From NCBI RefSeq assembly GCF_018860565.1, contig NZ_JAHKPS010000028.1, positions 248,001-312,000 on the forward strand: 64,000 bases of DNA, read 5' to 3'. Below the pieces are notes generated by a model that was not told the DNA's origin, searched no databases, and saw only the letters and a list, made by a program, of their open reading frames with translations. The stretch's first letter is position 1. Each line of letters starts with the position of its first letter. Origin of the DNA: Winogradskyella psychrotolerans (GTDB taxonomy: Bacteria > Bacteroidota > Bacteroidia > Flavobacteriales > Flavobacteriaceae). Both the position numbers and the translations under genes were made by a program. Below are positions 8,766-17,560 of the stretch, one piece after another.

Positions 8766-9241
8766 TATAGTTGGTTTAAATAATTAGTAATTCCATTTTC
8801 GTCCAAATGCACCACATCCCAATCTCGCATTACATTTGCTCCTTTACTTTCATAGAATTTAATGGCAGGCTCATTCCAATCTAAAACGTCCCAACAAATT
8901 CGTTTTACACCTAAATCTTTTCCATACTTTACTACAGTATCTAAAAGTTGAGAGCCTAATCCTTTACCTCTACTTTTTTCGCTAATAATAAGGTCTTCTA
9001 AATGCAAAACTTCACCTTTCCATGTAGAATATCTAGGGTAAACTAAAGCAATTCCTTCTATAATATGGTCTACTTCTAAAACAAAACAAGTAAATTTTGG
9101 CTGAGTACCAAAACCATCTTTTTCTAAGTCAGAAACACTAACTTCTACAGCTTCTGGTTCTTTTTCAAAGGTCGCTAATTCTTGAATGAGTTCTAAGACT
9201 CTTGGCATATCTTCCTTTACGGCTAATCTTATCTGGGTCAT
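8765..9241 (-). CDS. GNAT family N-acetyltransferase
   Basis: A 158-residue GCN5-related acetyltransferase. The acetyl-CoA loop RGKGLGSQLL is near residues 98-107. The preceding strand LHLEDLIISEKSRGKG and the later KRICWDVLDWNEPAIKFYESKGA motif are like those of diamine or thialysine acetyltransferases of the SSAT type. The start is placed at ATG 9241 (MTQIRLAVKED) and not at the in-frame ATG at 9265, because a TATATTTG promoter element occupies 9263-9270. It heads an operon with aspartate kinase, the OlsF-like enzyme and an exported protein. The acceptor is unknown. Confidence 0.85.
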   Translation of the reverse strand: MTQIRLAVKEDMPRVLELIQELATFEKEPEAVEVSVSDLEKDGFGTQPKFTCFVLEVDHIIEGIALVYPRYSTWKGEVLHLEDLIISEKSRGKGLGSQLLDTVVKYGKDLGVKRICWDVLDWNEPAIKFYESKGANVMRDWDVVHLDENGITNYLNQL

Positions 9242-9262
9242 TATATGTCTTAAATGAAAACT

Positions 9263-9293
9263 CAAATATAAACCAACTCTGTTGACATAACAA
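9263..9293 (-). promoter_or_regulatory. Bacteroidota promoter for the 9241-4657 operon
   Basis: On the minus strand a -7 box TATATTTG (9263-9270) exactly fits TAnnTTTG. A -33 TTG (9291-9293) lies 20 bases upstream. It gives a short leader to ATG 9241 and excludes the longer start. Confidence 0.7.
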
Positions 9294-9335
9294 TTAATTT
9301 ACAACACGAAAACGTTATAGTTTGTTAAAAAATGC

Positions 9336-9343
9336 GATATTTG
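9336..9343 (+). promoter_or_regulatory. fbp: Probable -7 box for fbp
   Basis: GATATTTG matches seven of eight positions of TAnnTTTG and lies 25 bases before the fbp ATG at 9369. No convincing -33 TTG at proper spacing is seen. The divergent operon promoter is only 65 bases away. Confidence 0.4.
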
Positions 9344-9368
9344 CTTGCTACTAATCAATAATTTACTC

Positions 9369-10373
9369 ATGTCTAAAAGAAATCAAACCTTAGGAGAATT
9401 TATAATTGAAAATCAAACGTCTTTTAAATACACTTCTGGGGAACTTTCCCGACTTCTTAACTCTATACGCTTAGCCGCTAAAGTTGTAAACCACGAAGTA
9501 AACAAAGCAGGTTTGGTAGATATAATTGGTGCTGCTGGAGACACTAACATTCAAGGTGAAGATCAGCAAAAACTAGATGTATATGCCAATGAAAAATTCA
9601 TACAAACCTTAACCAAAAGAAATATTGTTTGTGGTATTGCTAGTGAGGAAGAAGATGATTTTATTACGATTAATAGTCAAGATGAAAACCACCAAAATAA
9701 ATATGTTGTATTAATAGATCCTCTCGATGGCTCTTCTAATATAGATGTTAATGTGTCTGTTGGTACTATTTTTTCAGTTTACAGACGTGTAACTCCATTA
9801 GGCACACCTGTTTCTTTAGAAGATTTTCTTCAAAAAGGAAGCGCGCAAGTCGCTGCAGGCTATGTGGTTTATGGAACCTCTACAATGTTAGTTTATACAA
9901 CTGGTGATGGCGTTAATGGTTTTACATTAAATCCGGCAATTGGTTCATATTATTTATCACATCCAAACATGCAATTTCCTGAAGATGGAAATATTTACTC
10001 TGTAAATGAAGGAAACTATTTAGATTTCCCTTTAGGCATCAAAAAATATATTAAATATTGTCAGGAAGATGAAGGCGAAAGACCTTACACAAGTAGATAT
10101 ATTGGCTCTTTGGTTTCAGATTTTCATAGAAACATGATCAAAGGAGGTATTTATATGTACCCCAAAAGTTCTAAAAACCCTAAAGGAAAATTACGCTTGC
10201 TTTATGAATGTAATCCTATGGCATTTATAGCAGAGCAAGCCAACGGAAAAGCTAGCGATGGCTACACACGTATTATGGACATAGAGCCAACAGAGCTTCA
10301 TGAACGCGTACCTTTTATTTGTGGCAGCAAAAACATGGTAGAAAAAGCAGAAGAGTTTATGCGTAATAATTAA
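9369..10373 (+). CDS. fbp: Class I fructose-1,6-bisphosphatase
   Basis: Fbp hydrolyses fructose-1,6-bisphosphate to fructose-6-phosphate, a committed step of gluconeogenesis. The 334-residue enzyme shows the metal site motif [10 protein letters not shown], the upstream acidic EEED loop after GIASEEED, and the substrate-binding segment [20 protein letters not shown]. It ends near the conserved [13 protein letters not shown]. The start at ATG 9369 ([11 protein letters not shown]) gives the usual length; an upstream TTG at 9345 lies next to the promoter box and is unlikely. A perfect hairpin terminator follows at 10392, so fbp is probably transcribed alone. Confidence 0.96.
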   Translation: MSKRNQTLGEFIIENQTSFKYTSGELSRLLNSIRLAAKVVNHEVNKAGLVDIIGAAGDTNIQGEDQQKLDVYANEKFIQTLTKRNIVCGIASEEEDDFITINSQDENHQNKYVVLIDPLDGSSNIDVNVSVGTIFSVYRRVTPLGTPVSLEDFLQKGSAQVAAGYVVYGTSTMLVYTTGDGVNGFTLNPAIGSYYLSHPNMQFPEDGNIYSVNEGNYLDFPLGIKKYIKYCQEDEGERPYTSRYIGSLVSDFHRNMIKGGIYMYPKSSKNPKGKLRLLYECNPMAFIAEQANGKASDGYTRIMDIEPTELHERVPFICGSKNMVEKAEEFMRNN

Positions 10374-10391
10374 GTCTAGAAAAAAGTAATA

Positions 10392-10427
10392 AAAAAAAGC
10401 AACCTAAATTAGGTTGCTTTTTTTTAT
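10392..10427. terminator. Bidirectional terminator between fbp and TerB-like gene
   Basis: The stem GCAACCTAA/TTAGGTTGC (10399-10417) is flanked by A8 on the left and T8 on the right, so it acts on both strands. The genes converge at 10373 (+) and 10447 (-). Confidence 0.88.
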
Positions 10428-10446
10428 AATATAAGATCTAAAACGA

Positions 10447-10878
10447 CTATTTATTCATGTTTTTCATTTCTTCAACAAACGCATCCAAATCTAATTTGTC
10501 GTGTGCAAGAGCTAAAGCTTTATCTGCAATATATTTTGCATTTTGAGAATGAAATCCTAAGCCAACACATAATTTTTCTAATAACCAATGCTGATTTGGT
10601 CCTTCGATATCATCAACCCAAACCATACGCGCCAAATCATATAAACGCTCTAAACGCATATCATAAGATGTTGGTGGATTTATAGAATGTGTATCGTAAT
10701 CTTTTAAAATTAATTTATAATCGGCTTCTGAGATATCTAATCGTGTTGCTAAACGATCTAAAAAAGCTCTTTCTTTATCAGTGATTACACCATCACTCAT
10801 TGCAACTCTTACAATAGCTGCAAAATGGTCTTCATTACGTTTTTTAAATCCGCTATCGAATAAATCTGAAAATGACAT
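10447..10878 (-). CDS. TerB-like helical protein
   Basis: A 143-residue, all-helical soluble protein resembling the TerB (tellurite resistance/DjlA N-terminal) fold. The first helix pair reads FAAIVRVAMSDGVITDKERAFLDRLATRLDIS, where the acidic residues after AMSDG are the usual metal-contact positions. Two more helices follow, with WLLEKLCVGLGF. TerB-like domains bind divalent metal and are often linked to envelope stress, but no tellurite-resistance genes are near. It is divergent from mfd and convergent with fbp. Confidence 0.75.
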   Translation of the reverse strand: MSFSDLFDSGFKKRNEDHFAAIVRVAMSDGVITDKERAFLDRLATRLDISEADYKLILKDYDTHSINPPTSYDMRLERLYDLARMVWVDDIEGPNQHWLLEKLCVGLGFHSQNAKYIADKALALAHDKLDLDAFVEEMKNMNK

Positions 10879-10967
10879 ATATATACTTTATTTATTATCT
10901 AATTAATAATTCTGAACAAATATAATTCTATTCAAAGAATTATCATTAGTGAACACTTCAAAAATTT

Positions 10968-10975
10968 TATATTTG
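10968..10975 (+). promoter_or_regulatory. mfd: -7 promoter box for mfd
   Basis: TATATTTG is an exact match to TAnnTTTG, 20 bases before the TTG start of mfd. The short leader is usual for this phylum. Confidence 0.6.
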
Positions 10976-10994
10976 CATCTTCAAACAAAGAAAC

Positions 10995-13900
10995 TTGAGT
11001 AAAGGATCTATTGCCCAAACATTCGCACAGACTTTGCAACTGCAAAATCTGCAGACTGCTATTGCCCAAAGCGAAACAAAAACACATTTAAAAGGTCTTG
11101 TTGGCTCTTCATTTTCAATTACGGTTTCTGAAGCCTTTAAAACGGCCGACAAACCCTTTTTACTAATCTTTGACGACAAAGAAGAAGCCGCCTATTATCT
11201 CAACGATTTAGAACAACTCATAAACACTAAAGATGTGTTGTTTTATCCAGGAAGCTATAGGAGACCTTATCAAATTGAGGAAACCAATAATGCCAACGTA
11301 CTCTTACGAGCCGAGGTTTTAAACCGAATTAATTCGCGTAAAAAACCGTGCATTATTGTTACCTATCCTGATGCGCTTTTTGAAAAGGTCGTCACCAAAA
11401 AGGAACTTGAAAAGAACACTTTAAAAATTTCTGTTGGCAACGATTTAAGCATCGAGTTTGTTAACGAAGTCTTATTTGAATACAAATTTAAACGTGTTGA
11501 TTTTGTTACCGAACCTGGAGATTTCTCAGTAAGAGGTGGTATTGTTGATGTGTTTTCATTTTCACATGACGAACCTTACCGAATTGAATTTTTTGGTGAT
11601 GAAGTAGATAGCATTAGAACGTTTGATGTAGAAACACAACTCTCTACAGAGCGCATTAAAAAAGTAAGCATCATTCCTAATGTGGCTAATAAAATGATTG
11701 CAGAACAACGCGAAAGTTTTCTAAAGTACATTTCTAATAAAACTGTTATTTTTTCTAAAAATGCAGCTTTAGCGTTTTCACGAATTGATGATTTTTATGA
11801 AAAAGCAGAAGACGCTTTCAAAAATTTATCTAGCGAAATTAAGCAGGCTTCACCTGAAGAATTGTTTTGTAATTCAGACTTATTAAAACGTCAGTTTTTA
11901 GAATATCCTTTTATCGAATTTGGAAATGAAGCCTATTTTGCTCAGCAACTTATAGCATTTTACACCAAGCCACAGCCAGCATTTAATAAACAATTCAATC
12001 TGTTAATTGAAGATTTAAATGAAAATCACGCTAAGGGCATCACCAATTATATCGCTTGTGTAAGCGAACAGCAAGCGAAACGTTTTCATGATATTTTTGA
12101 TGACGCGGAACAAACCGTGCACTACAAAACAGTAGTGCTTTCACTTTATCAAGGTTTTATAGATACCGAACACAATTTAGCAATTTATACCGACCATCAA
12201 ATTTTTGATCGTTATCATAAATTCCATCTTAAAAATGGTTATGCCAAAAAGCAAGCCATTACTTTAAAGGAATTAACAAATCTTGAAATTGGAGATTATG
12301 TTACGCATATCGATCATGGTATTGGTAAATTTGGAGGTCTACAAAAAATAGATGTTGAAGGCAAAAAGCAAGAGGCTATAAAATTAGTCTATGGCGAGCG
12401 CGATATTTTATACCTAAGTATACATTCACTTCACAAAATCACTAAGTTTAACGGTAAAGATGGCAAACCACCAACCGTTTATAAATTAGGAAGTAAAGCG
12501 TGGAAAACCTTAAAGCAAAAAACAAAATCAAGAGTTAAGGAAATTGCCTTTAACCTTATTAAGCTTTATGCCAAACGAAAACTAAAAAAAGGCTTTCAGT
12601 ACGCACCAGATAGCCATATGCAATTGGAGCTCGAAGCTTCATTTGTGTATGAAGATACTCCGGACCAAATCACGTCTACAGCAGATATAAAAGCTGATAT
12701 GGAAAGTGAACGACCAATGGATCGCCTAATTTGCGGTGATGTTGGTTTTGGAAAAACGGAAGTTGCTATAAGAGCCGCTTTTAAAGCCGTAGATAATGGC
12801 AAACAAGTTGCTGTTTTAGTACCAACGACGATATTGGCATATCAACATTCACGTACTTTTAAAGAACGTTTAAAAGATTTTCCGGTAACTGTTGATTATG
12901 TTAACCGTTTTAAAACAGCTAAAGAAAAACGCGAAACTTTAGAAGGTTTAGAAAAAGGAAACATTGATATTATTATTGGTACGCATCAATTGGCTAGCAA
13001 AAACGTAAAATTTAAAGATTTAGGCTTACTAATTGTTGATGAAGAACAAAAATTTGGAGTCGCTGTTAAAGAAAAACTGAGAACCATTAAGGAGAATGTT
13101 GATGTGTTAACATTAACAGCCACGCCTATTCCTAGAACGCTTCAATTTAGTTTGATGGCTGCTAGAGATTTATCCGTTATTAATACAGCTCCACCAAACC
13201 GTTATCCTATTGAGAGTCATGTGATTCGTTTTGGAGAAGAAACCATGAGAGATGCGGTGAGTTATGAGATTCAGCGTGGTGGTCAAGTATTTTTTATTCA
13301 TAATAGAATTGAAAATATAAAAGAAGTTGCTGGAATGATTCAGCGATTAGTGCCTGATGCCAAAATTGGTATTGGTCATGGGCAACTCGATGGTAAAAAA
13401 TTAGAAAATCTCATGCTCGCGTTTATGAATGGTGAGTTTGATGTCTTGGTGAGTACCACGATTATAGAAAGTGGCTTAGATGTCCCAAATGCAAATACCA
13501 TTTTTGTTAATAACGCTAACAATTTTGGTTTAAGCGATTTACACCAAATGCGAGGTCGTGTTGGTCGTAGTAACAAAAAAGCCTTTTGTTATTTTATTAC
13601 GCCAGAATATTCGGCAATGACAGCCGATGCTAGAAAACGAATTTCAGCCTTAGAACAATTTACAGAATTGGGTAGCGGGTTTAACATTGCGATGAAGGAT
13701 TTAGAAATTCGTGGTGCAGGTGATTTACTAGGAGGAGAACAAAGTGGATTTATTAATGATATTGGTTTTGACACCTATCAGAAAATTTTAAATGAAGCCA
13801 TAGACGAATTAAAAGAAACGGAGTTTTCAGATTTATATAAAGATGACGGTAAGCCAAAGGAATATGTAAAAGACATAACTATAGATACCGATTTTGAGTT

Positions 13901-14327
13901 ACTATTTCCAGACGATTACATCAACAATATTACTGAACGTTTAAATCTCTACACCAAATTAAACGCGATTAAAACCGAAGAAGAACTCGCTAAATTTGAA
14001 ACTGAAATTATTGACCGATTTGGAGAACTACCAACACAGGTTTCAGATTTATTAGATAGTGTACGACTTAAATGGATTGCCACAAAAATGGGCATTGAAA
14101 AACTGATTATGAAGCAAGGCAAAATGATTGGTTATTTTATTCAAGATCAACAAAGTGGCTTTTATCAGAGTGAGGCATTTACTAAAGTCTTACAATTTGT
14201 ACAGATGAATGCAAGTAAATGTAAAATGAAAGAAAAACAAACCCGAAAAGGATTACGCTTAATACTAACTTTCGAAAAAATTAAAAACACAAAACAAGCA
14301 CTTGCTGCCTTATCCGATATTAAATGA
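10995..14327 (+). CDS. mfd: Transcription-repair coupling factor Mfd
   Basis: Mfd is the ATP-dependent translocase that removes RNA polymerase stalled at lesions and recruits UvrA. The 1110 residues hold, in order: a UvrB-like N-terminal region, the CarD-type polymerase-interaction domain (EIGDYVTHIDHGIGKFGG, about 430-450), and helicase domains with Walker A GDVGFGKT (about 579-586), the DEEQ box near 680, TATPIPRTLQ and the QMRGRVGRS motif VI. The TRCF C-terminal domain follows (about 950-1090). The only fitting start is TTG at 10995 (MSKGSIAQTF), which suits flavobacterial Mfd and the promoter just upstream. Its last four bases overlap the start of the EamA gene. Confidence 0.97.
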   Translation: MSKGSIAQTFAQTLQLQNLQTAIAQSETKTHLKGLVGSSFSITVSEAFKTADKPFLLIFDDKEEAAYYLNDLEQLINTKDVLFYPGSYRRPYQIEETNNANVLLRAEVLNRINSRKKPCIIVTYPDALFEKVVTKKELEKNTLKISVGNDLSIEFVNEVLFEYKFKRVDFVTEPGDFSVRGGIVDVFSFSHDEPYRIEFFGDEVDSIRTFDVETQLSTERIKKVSIIPNVANKMIAEQRESFLKYISNKTVIFSKNAALAFSRIDDFYEKAEDAFKNLSSEIKQASPEELFCNSDLLKRQFLEYPFIEFGNEAYFAQQLIAFYTKPQPAFNKQFNLLIEDLNENHAKGITNYIACVSEQQAKRFHDIFDDAEQTVHYKTVVLSLYQGFIDTEHNLAIYTDHQIFDRYHKFHLKNGYAKKQAITLKELTNLEIGDYVTHIDHGIGKFGGLQKIDVEGKKQEAIKLVYGERDILYLSIHSLHKITKFNGKDGKPPTVYKLGSKAWKTLKQKTKSRVKEIAFNLIKLYAKRKLKKGFQYAPDSHMQLELEASFVYEDTPDQITSTADIKADMESERPMDRLICGDVGFGKTEVAIRAAFKAVDNGKQVAVLVPTTILAYQHSRTFKERLKDFPVTVDYVNRFKTAKEKRETLEGLEKGNIDIIIGTHQLASKNVKFKDLGLLIVDEEQKFGVAVKEKLRTIKENVDVLTLTATPIPRTLQFSLMAARDLSVINTAPPNRYPIESHVIRFGEETMRDAVSYEIQRGGQVFFIHNRIENIKEVAGMIQRLVPDAKIGIGHGQLDGKKLENLMLAFMNGEFDVLVSTTIIESGLDVPNANTIFVNNANNFGLSDLHQMRGRVGRSNKKAFCYFITPEYSAMTADARKRISALEQFTELGSGFNIAMKDLEIRGAGDLLGGEQSGFINDIGFDTYQKILNEAIDELKETEFSDLYKDDGKPKEYVKDITIDTDFELLFPDDYINNITERLNLYTKLNAIKTEEELAKFETEIIDRFGELPTQVSDLLDSVRLKWIATKMGIEKLIMKQGKMIGYFIQDQQSGFYQSEAFTKVLQFVQMNASKCKMKEKQTRKGLRLILTFEKIKNTKQALAALSDIK

Positions 14328-15190
14328 ATGAAAAAAGTCATTTAAATCATCTTTTACTGCTCATTTTTGCAACAGTTTGCCTTAGCACTTCCGGTCCTTT
14401 GGGTAAATTTATAGACATGCCAACTCCTGTAATTATTTGGTGGCGCTCTATTTTAGCTGTAATTATACTTTTCTTGTTTTGTGCTTATAAAGGCATTAAT
14501 TTAAAAATAAGCAACAAAAAAGATCGTCTCACCTTTTTTATCGCTGCTTTATTAATGGGTGGCCATTGGATTTTTTATTTCTATGCTCTAAAGCGCTCTA
14601 ATGTAGCTATTGGCATGATTTCGTTATTTACGTTTCCTGTTATTATAGCCTTATTAGAACCTTTTTTTTCAAAAACAAAATTAGATCCTATACACATTGT
14701 ACTAGGATTAATGGTACTAGTTGGCATATCTATTTTAGCCCCAGAATTCAATTTAGAAAGCAGTCAATTACAAGGTATTATGTTTGGTTTGCTTTCTGCT
14801 ATATGTTATGCTTTAAGAATTTTAATGTTAAAGGAGCATATTGCTACCTATAATGGTACCATGCTTATGTTTTATCAAGTCGTAATTTTAACCATTATAT
14901 TGGCACCTGTTTTATTTTTTATGGACACCTCTAATATTACAACACAATACCCTTACGTTTTGTTATTAGCTATAGTAACTACAGCTATTGGACATACCAT
15001 GTTTGTTCAAAGTTTAAAATACTTTAAAGCTAGTACAGCGAGTATTATTGGTAGCACACAACCTATATTTGGAATTATAATTGCATTTTTTTTCTTGAAT
15101 GAAATACCATCGTTTAATACATTTATTGGTGGCAGTTTAATATTAGCAACCGTAATTATTGAAAGTATTAGATCTAAAAAGATTAAATAG
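14324..15190 (+). CDS. EamA/DMT family transporter
   Basis: A 288-residue inner-membrane protein of the drug/metabolite transporter family, with about ten hydrophobic helices in two EamA repeats. The first repeat begins STSGPLGKFIDMPTPVIIWWRS; the second, after a central ILAPEF loop, ends with GSTQPIFGIIIAFFFLNEIP. Such proteins export amino acids, nucleotide bases or similar metabolites; the substrate is unknown. ATGA at 14324-14327 overlaps the mfd stop, so translation is probably coupled to mfd. Confidence 0.88.
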   Translation: MNEKSHLNHLLLLIFATVCLSTSGPLGKFIDMPTPVIIWWRSILAVIILFLFCAYKGINLKISNKKDRLTFFIAALLMGGHWIFYFYALKRSNVAIGMISLFTFPVIIALLEPFFSKTKLDPIHIVLGLMVLVGISILAPEFNLESSQLQGIMFGLLSAICYALRILMLKEHIATYNGTMLMFYQVVILTIILAPVLFFMDTSNITTQYPYVLLLAIVTTAIGHTMFVQSLKYFKASTASIIGSTQPIFGIIIAFFFLNEIPSFNTFIGGSLILATVIIESIRSKKIK

Positions 15191-15209
15191 CGTTATAATG
15201 GCTTAATTA

Positions 15210-15238
15210 TTGAGGGTATTCAGTGGTTAGCATTTTTG
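15210..15238 (+). promoter_or_regulatory. Probable promoter for the methyltransferase
   Basis: TTG (15210-15212), an 18-base spacer, then CATTTTTG (15231-15238, seven of eight to TAnnTTTG). ATG follows at 15255. Confidence 0.5.
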
Positions 15239-15254
15239 CAAATAAGGCTTAAGC

Positions 15255-15968
15255 ATGAAAGAAATTTACGAACCAAAATTCGTCGAAAATCTGTTTGATA
15301 AAATGTCGGGGTCGTATGCTTATATGAATTACATCACTTCATTTGGATTTAGCGAACGTTGGCGAAAACAATGTGTTGAAGAACTACATATTGAAGACAA
15401 AAAAGTGATTGTGGATTTAATGACTGGTATGGGCGAATGTTGGAAGCACGTACTCAATAAGAACACTCTAAATTCACAGCTTATTGCCTTAGATTTTTCA
15501 TCTGAAATGATAAAACAAGCAGAGAAAAACAAACTAAAATTTCCACATTCTAAAATTACAATTTTAAAAGAGGATGTTTTTCATAATTCAATAGAAAACG
15601 AATCTGCAGATTATATTATTTCAGGGTTTGGACTAAAAACGTTTAATGCAGAACAACTAAATGCTTTGGCAAATGAAATTGACAGGCTATTAAAACCAAA
15701 TGGAACGTTTTCCTTAATTGATGTGTCTGTTCCAAAAAATAATATTTTGAAGTTTTTTTATCTATTATACTTAAAAAATGTCATTCCGCTTTTAGGAAGG
15801 CTTTTTTTAGGCAGTCCTGAAACTTATAAAATGTTAGGTATTTATACGGAAGCTTTTGGCAATTCAAAAAATGCTTTTCAAATTTTTAAAAGAGATAATT
15901 TTGAAGTCGAATATATCAATTATTTTTACGGTTGCGCAAGTGGCATAAAAGGCAAGAAAATAAAATAA
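15255..15968 (+). CDS. Class I SAM-dependent methyltransferase, UbiE/MenG-like
   Basis: A 237-residue cytosolic methyltransferase. The SAM motif I region is VDLMTGMGECWKHV (about 57-70), with the acidic ALDFSSEMI loop next and the post-motif SADYIISGFGLKTF. The layout resembles the ubiquinone/menaquinone methyltransferase family, with NGTFSLIDVSVPK matching its later motif. The GTGMGEC sequence replaces the usual GTGTGD, so the cofactor loop is somewhat atypical and menaquinone may not be the substrate. The thioredoxin-fold gene follows 35 bases later on the same strand. Confidence 0.8.
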   Translation: MKEIYEPKFVENLFDKMSGSYAYMNYITSFGFSERWRKQCVEELHIEDKKVIVDLMTGMGECWKHVLNKNTLNSQLIALDFSSEMIKQAEKNKLKFPHSKITILKEDVFHNSIENESADYIISGFGLKTFNAEQLNALANEIDRLLKPNGTFSLIDVSVPKNNILKFFYLLYLKNVIPLLGRLFLGSPETYKMLGIYTEAFGNSKNAFQIFKRDNFEVEYINYFYGCASGIKGKKIK

Positions 15969-16003
15969 CAATTAGCAAACAGTTTTACAAAACATACAAT
16001 ATC

Positions 16004-17305
16004 ATGAAAAAATTATTAATCCTATTTTTGGTTTTACCTTTAATATGTCAAGCTCAAAGTGTAAAAGGCACATTTTCACCCGCCGAAGATTTCAGCTATG
16101 CCTTTTTATACCAAGCTACGCCAGAAAGTGCTAATTACGTCGACAGAGGACAGCTTGACCGTACAGGTAATTTTGAAATCCAATTAGACTCTACCGCAAA
16201 ACCTGGTATTTATAAAATTGTATATGCGATTCCGCCAGAAGAAAACAATTTCGATTTTATCTACGATGGAAAAGAAAATATCTCCTTTAATTTTAGTCAA
16301 GAAAATGGTGTAAGCTTTACAGAATCGGAAGAAAATAAACTTTGGAACTCTTATCTTAAAAGCATTGATATGGTTAACCAAACCATAAGCAATTACTTCG
16401 CTAAAGAAAACTCAGATAAAAAAGGTTTTAAAGCTATTTTTAAAACCTTAAAAGATACACAAACAGGCTATGAAGAATTGGCTCAAGGTAAATTAGTGTC
16501 TAGTTTTATTATCGCAAACAGACCTTATATTCCTACGGAATATGAAGACATCTCCACCTATTCAAAAAACTTAAAGCAACACTATTTAAGTCAGATTGAT
16601 TTTAGCAATTACCTACTACAAAGCTCATCATTTTTAATAGATCGTGTTACGGCCTATGTGTTTAATATGGTAGAAAACCCAAGCAACGCCACTTATAAGG
16701 CGCATATTGACGATGTAGCAGCAGCTATAAACACCAATGACTTAATTATTAAAACAAGTTTATTGGAAATGATTTGGAAGCATTTTGTAGATCAAAAAAA
16801 TCATGAAGTTGCTAATTATATTACTACCAATTATTTATTAGAACTAGCTAAGGCTACGGAAAATAATGTTTTACTAGACATGGTTATTTCTTTTAAAAAC
16901 ACCTCTATTGGGTCTAAAGCTCCTAATTTTGATATTACCTCTAACGGAAAAAACACCAACTTACATCACTTAAAAGGTGCAGAACATTATTTGCTTATTT
17001 TTTGGAGTAGCACTTGCAGTCATTGTTTAAGCGAACTACCAAAGGTTAAAGAAATGGTTGCCAACAAACCCAACTTAAAAGTTGTTGCCTTTGGATTGGA
17101 AGACGATAAAAAGAGCTGGAATAATGAAATTAAAAACTACCCCGATTTTATTCATCAAATTGGTTTAAATAAATGGGATAATCCTGTTGTAAAAACCTAT
17201 GGAGTTTCGGCAACACCAATGTATTTTTTATTGGATTCTTCTAAAATTATTACAGAGAAACCTTATGAACTTAAAGATCTAGAAATTTTACTAAAGCAAT
17301 TATAA
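16004..17305 (+). CDS. Exported TlpA-like thioredoxin-fold protein
   Basis: The 433-residue protein begins with a signal peptide (MKKLLILFLVLPLICQAQS). It has an N-terminal beta-rich region (about 20-130, DUF4369-like), a helical middle and a C-terminal thioredoxin/AhpC-TSA fold from about 300. In that fold FWSSTCSHCLSELPKV contains the redox pair Cys338-x-x-Cys341, and GVSATPMYFLL supplies the cis-proline. It probably acts in periplasmic disulfide exchange or cytochrome maturation. The start is set at ATG 16004 because the longer in-frame extension from 15932 would overlap the methyltransferase and bury the signal peptide. Confidence 0.86.
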   Translation: MKKLLILFLVLPLICQAQSVKGTFSPAEDFSYAFLYQATPESANYVDRGQLDRTGNFEIQLDSTAKPGIYKIVYAIPPEENNFDFIYDGKENISFNFSQENGVSFTESEENKLWNSYLKSIDMVNQTISNYFAKENSDKKGFKAIFKTLKDTQTGYEELAQGKLVSSFIIANRPYIPTEYEDISTYSKNLKQHYLSQIDFSNYLLQSSSFLIDRVTAYVFNMVENPSNATYKAHIDDVAAAINTNDLIIKTSLLEMIWKHFVDQKNHEVANYITTNYLLELAKATENNVLLDMVISFKNTSIGSKAPNFDITSNGKNTNLHHLKGAEHYLLIFWSSTCSHCLSELPKVKEMVANKPNLKVVAFGLEDDKKSWNNEIKNYPDFIHQIGLNKWDNPVVKTYGVSATPMYFLLDSSKIITEKPYELKDLEILLKQL

Positions 17306-17413
17306 AAACATTAAAAAGTAGACTATAGTCATATTAGCACTTATTTATAGGATAATTAATCAAAGAGGTACAAACGCTAACAATTTTGATTAATTTCAAA
17401 CTAATTAAAAAAG

Positions 17414-17452
17414 AAAACGCTCAGAAAAACAAGTGTTTTACCTGAGCGTTTT
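17414..17452 (-). terminator. Long hairpin terminator, mainly for the minus-strand lipoprotein gene
   Basis: The outer stem AAAACGCTCAG (17414-17424) pairs with CTGAGCGTTTT (17442-17452), and an inner AAAACA/TGTTTT stem continues it. The T-rich run is stronger on the minus strand, where the gene starting at 18508 ends at 17561; it may also stop the plus-strand transcript ending at 17305. Confidence 0.7.
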
Positions 17453-17560
17453 GAAACTAAATAACCAACCAAATTTAGTTTCATTTCTATGATTTTATCT
17501 TTTTTTGAGGTCACTTAGACCACCTAAATTTAAATTCTATCATATAATTTAAGTTTCTAT

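Noticed and set aside
9345..9368. TTG start for fbp at 9345
   Set aside because: It lies two bases after the probable -7 box and adds a non-homologous MLLINNLL; ATG 9369 gives the family N-terminus.
10447..10878. Tellurite-resistance locus
   Set aside because: Only a TerB-like fold is present; no terA, terC, terD or terE is near, so the name would mislead.
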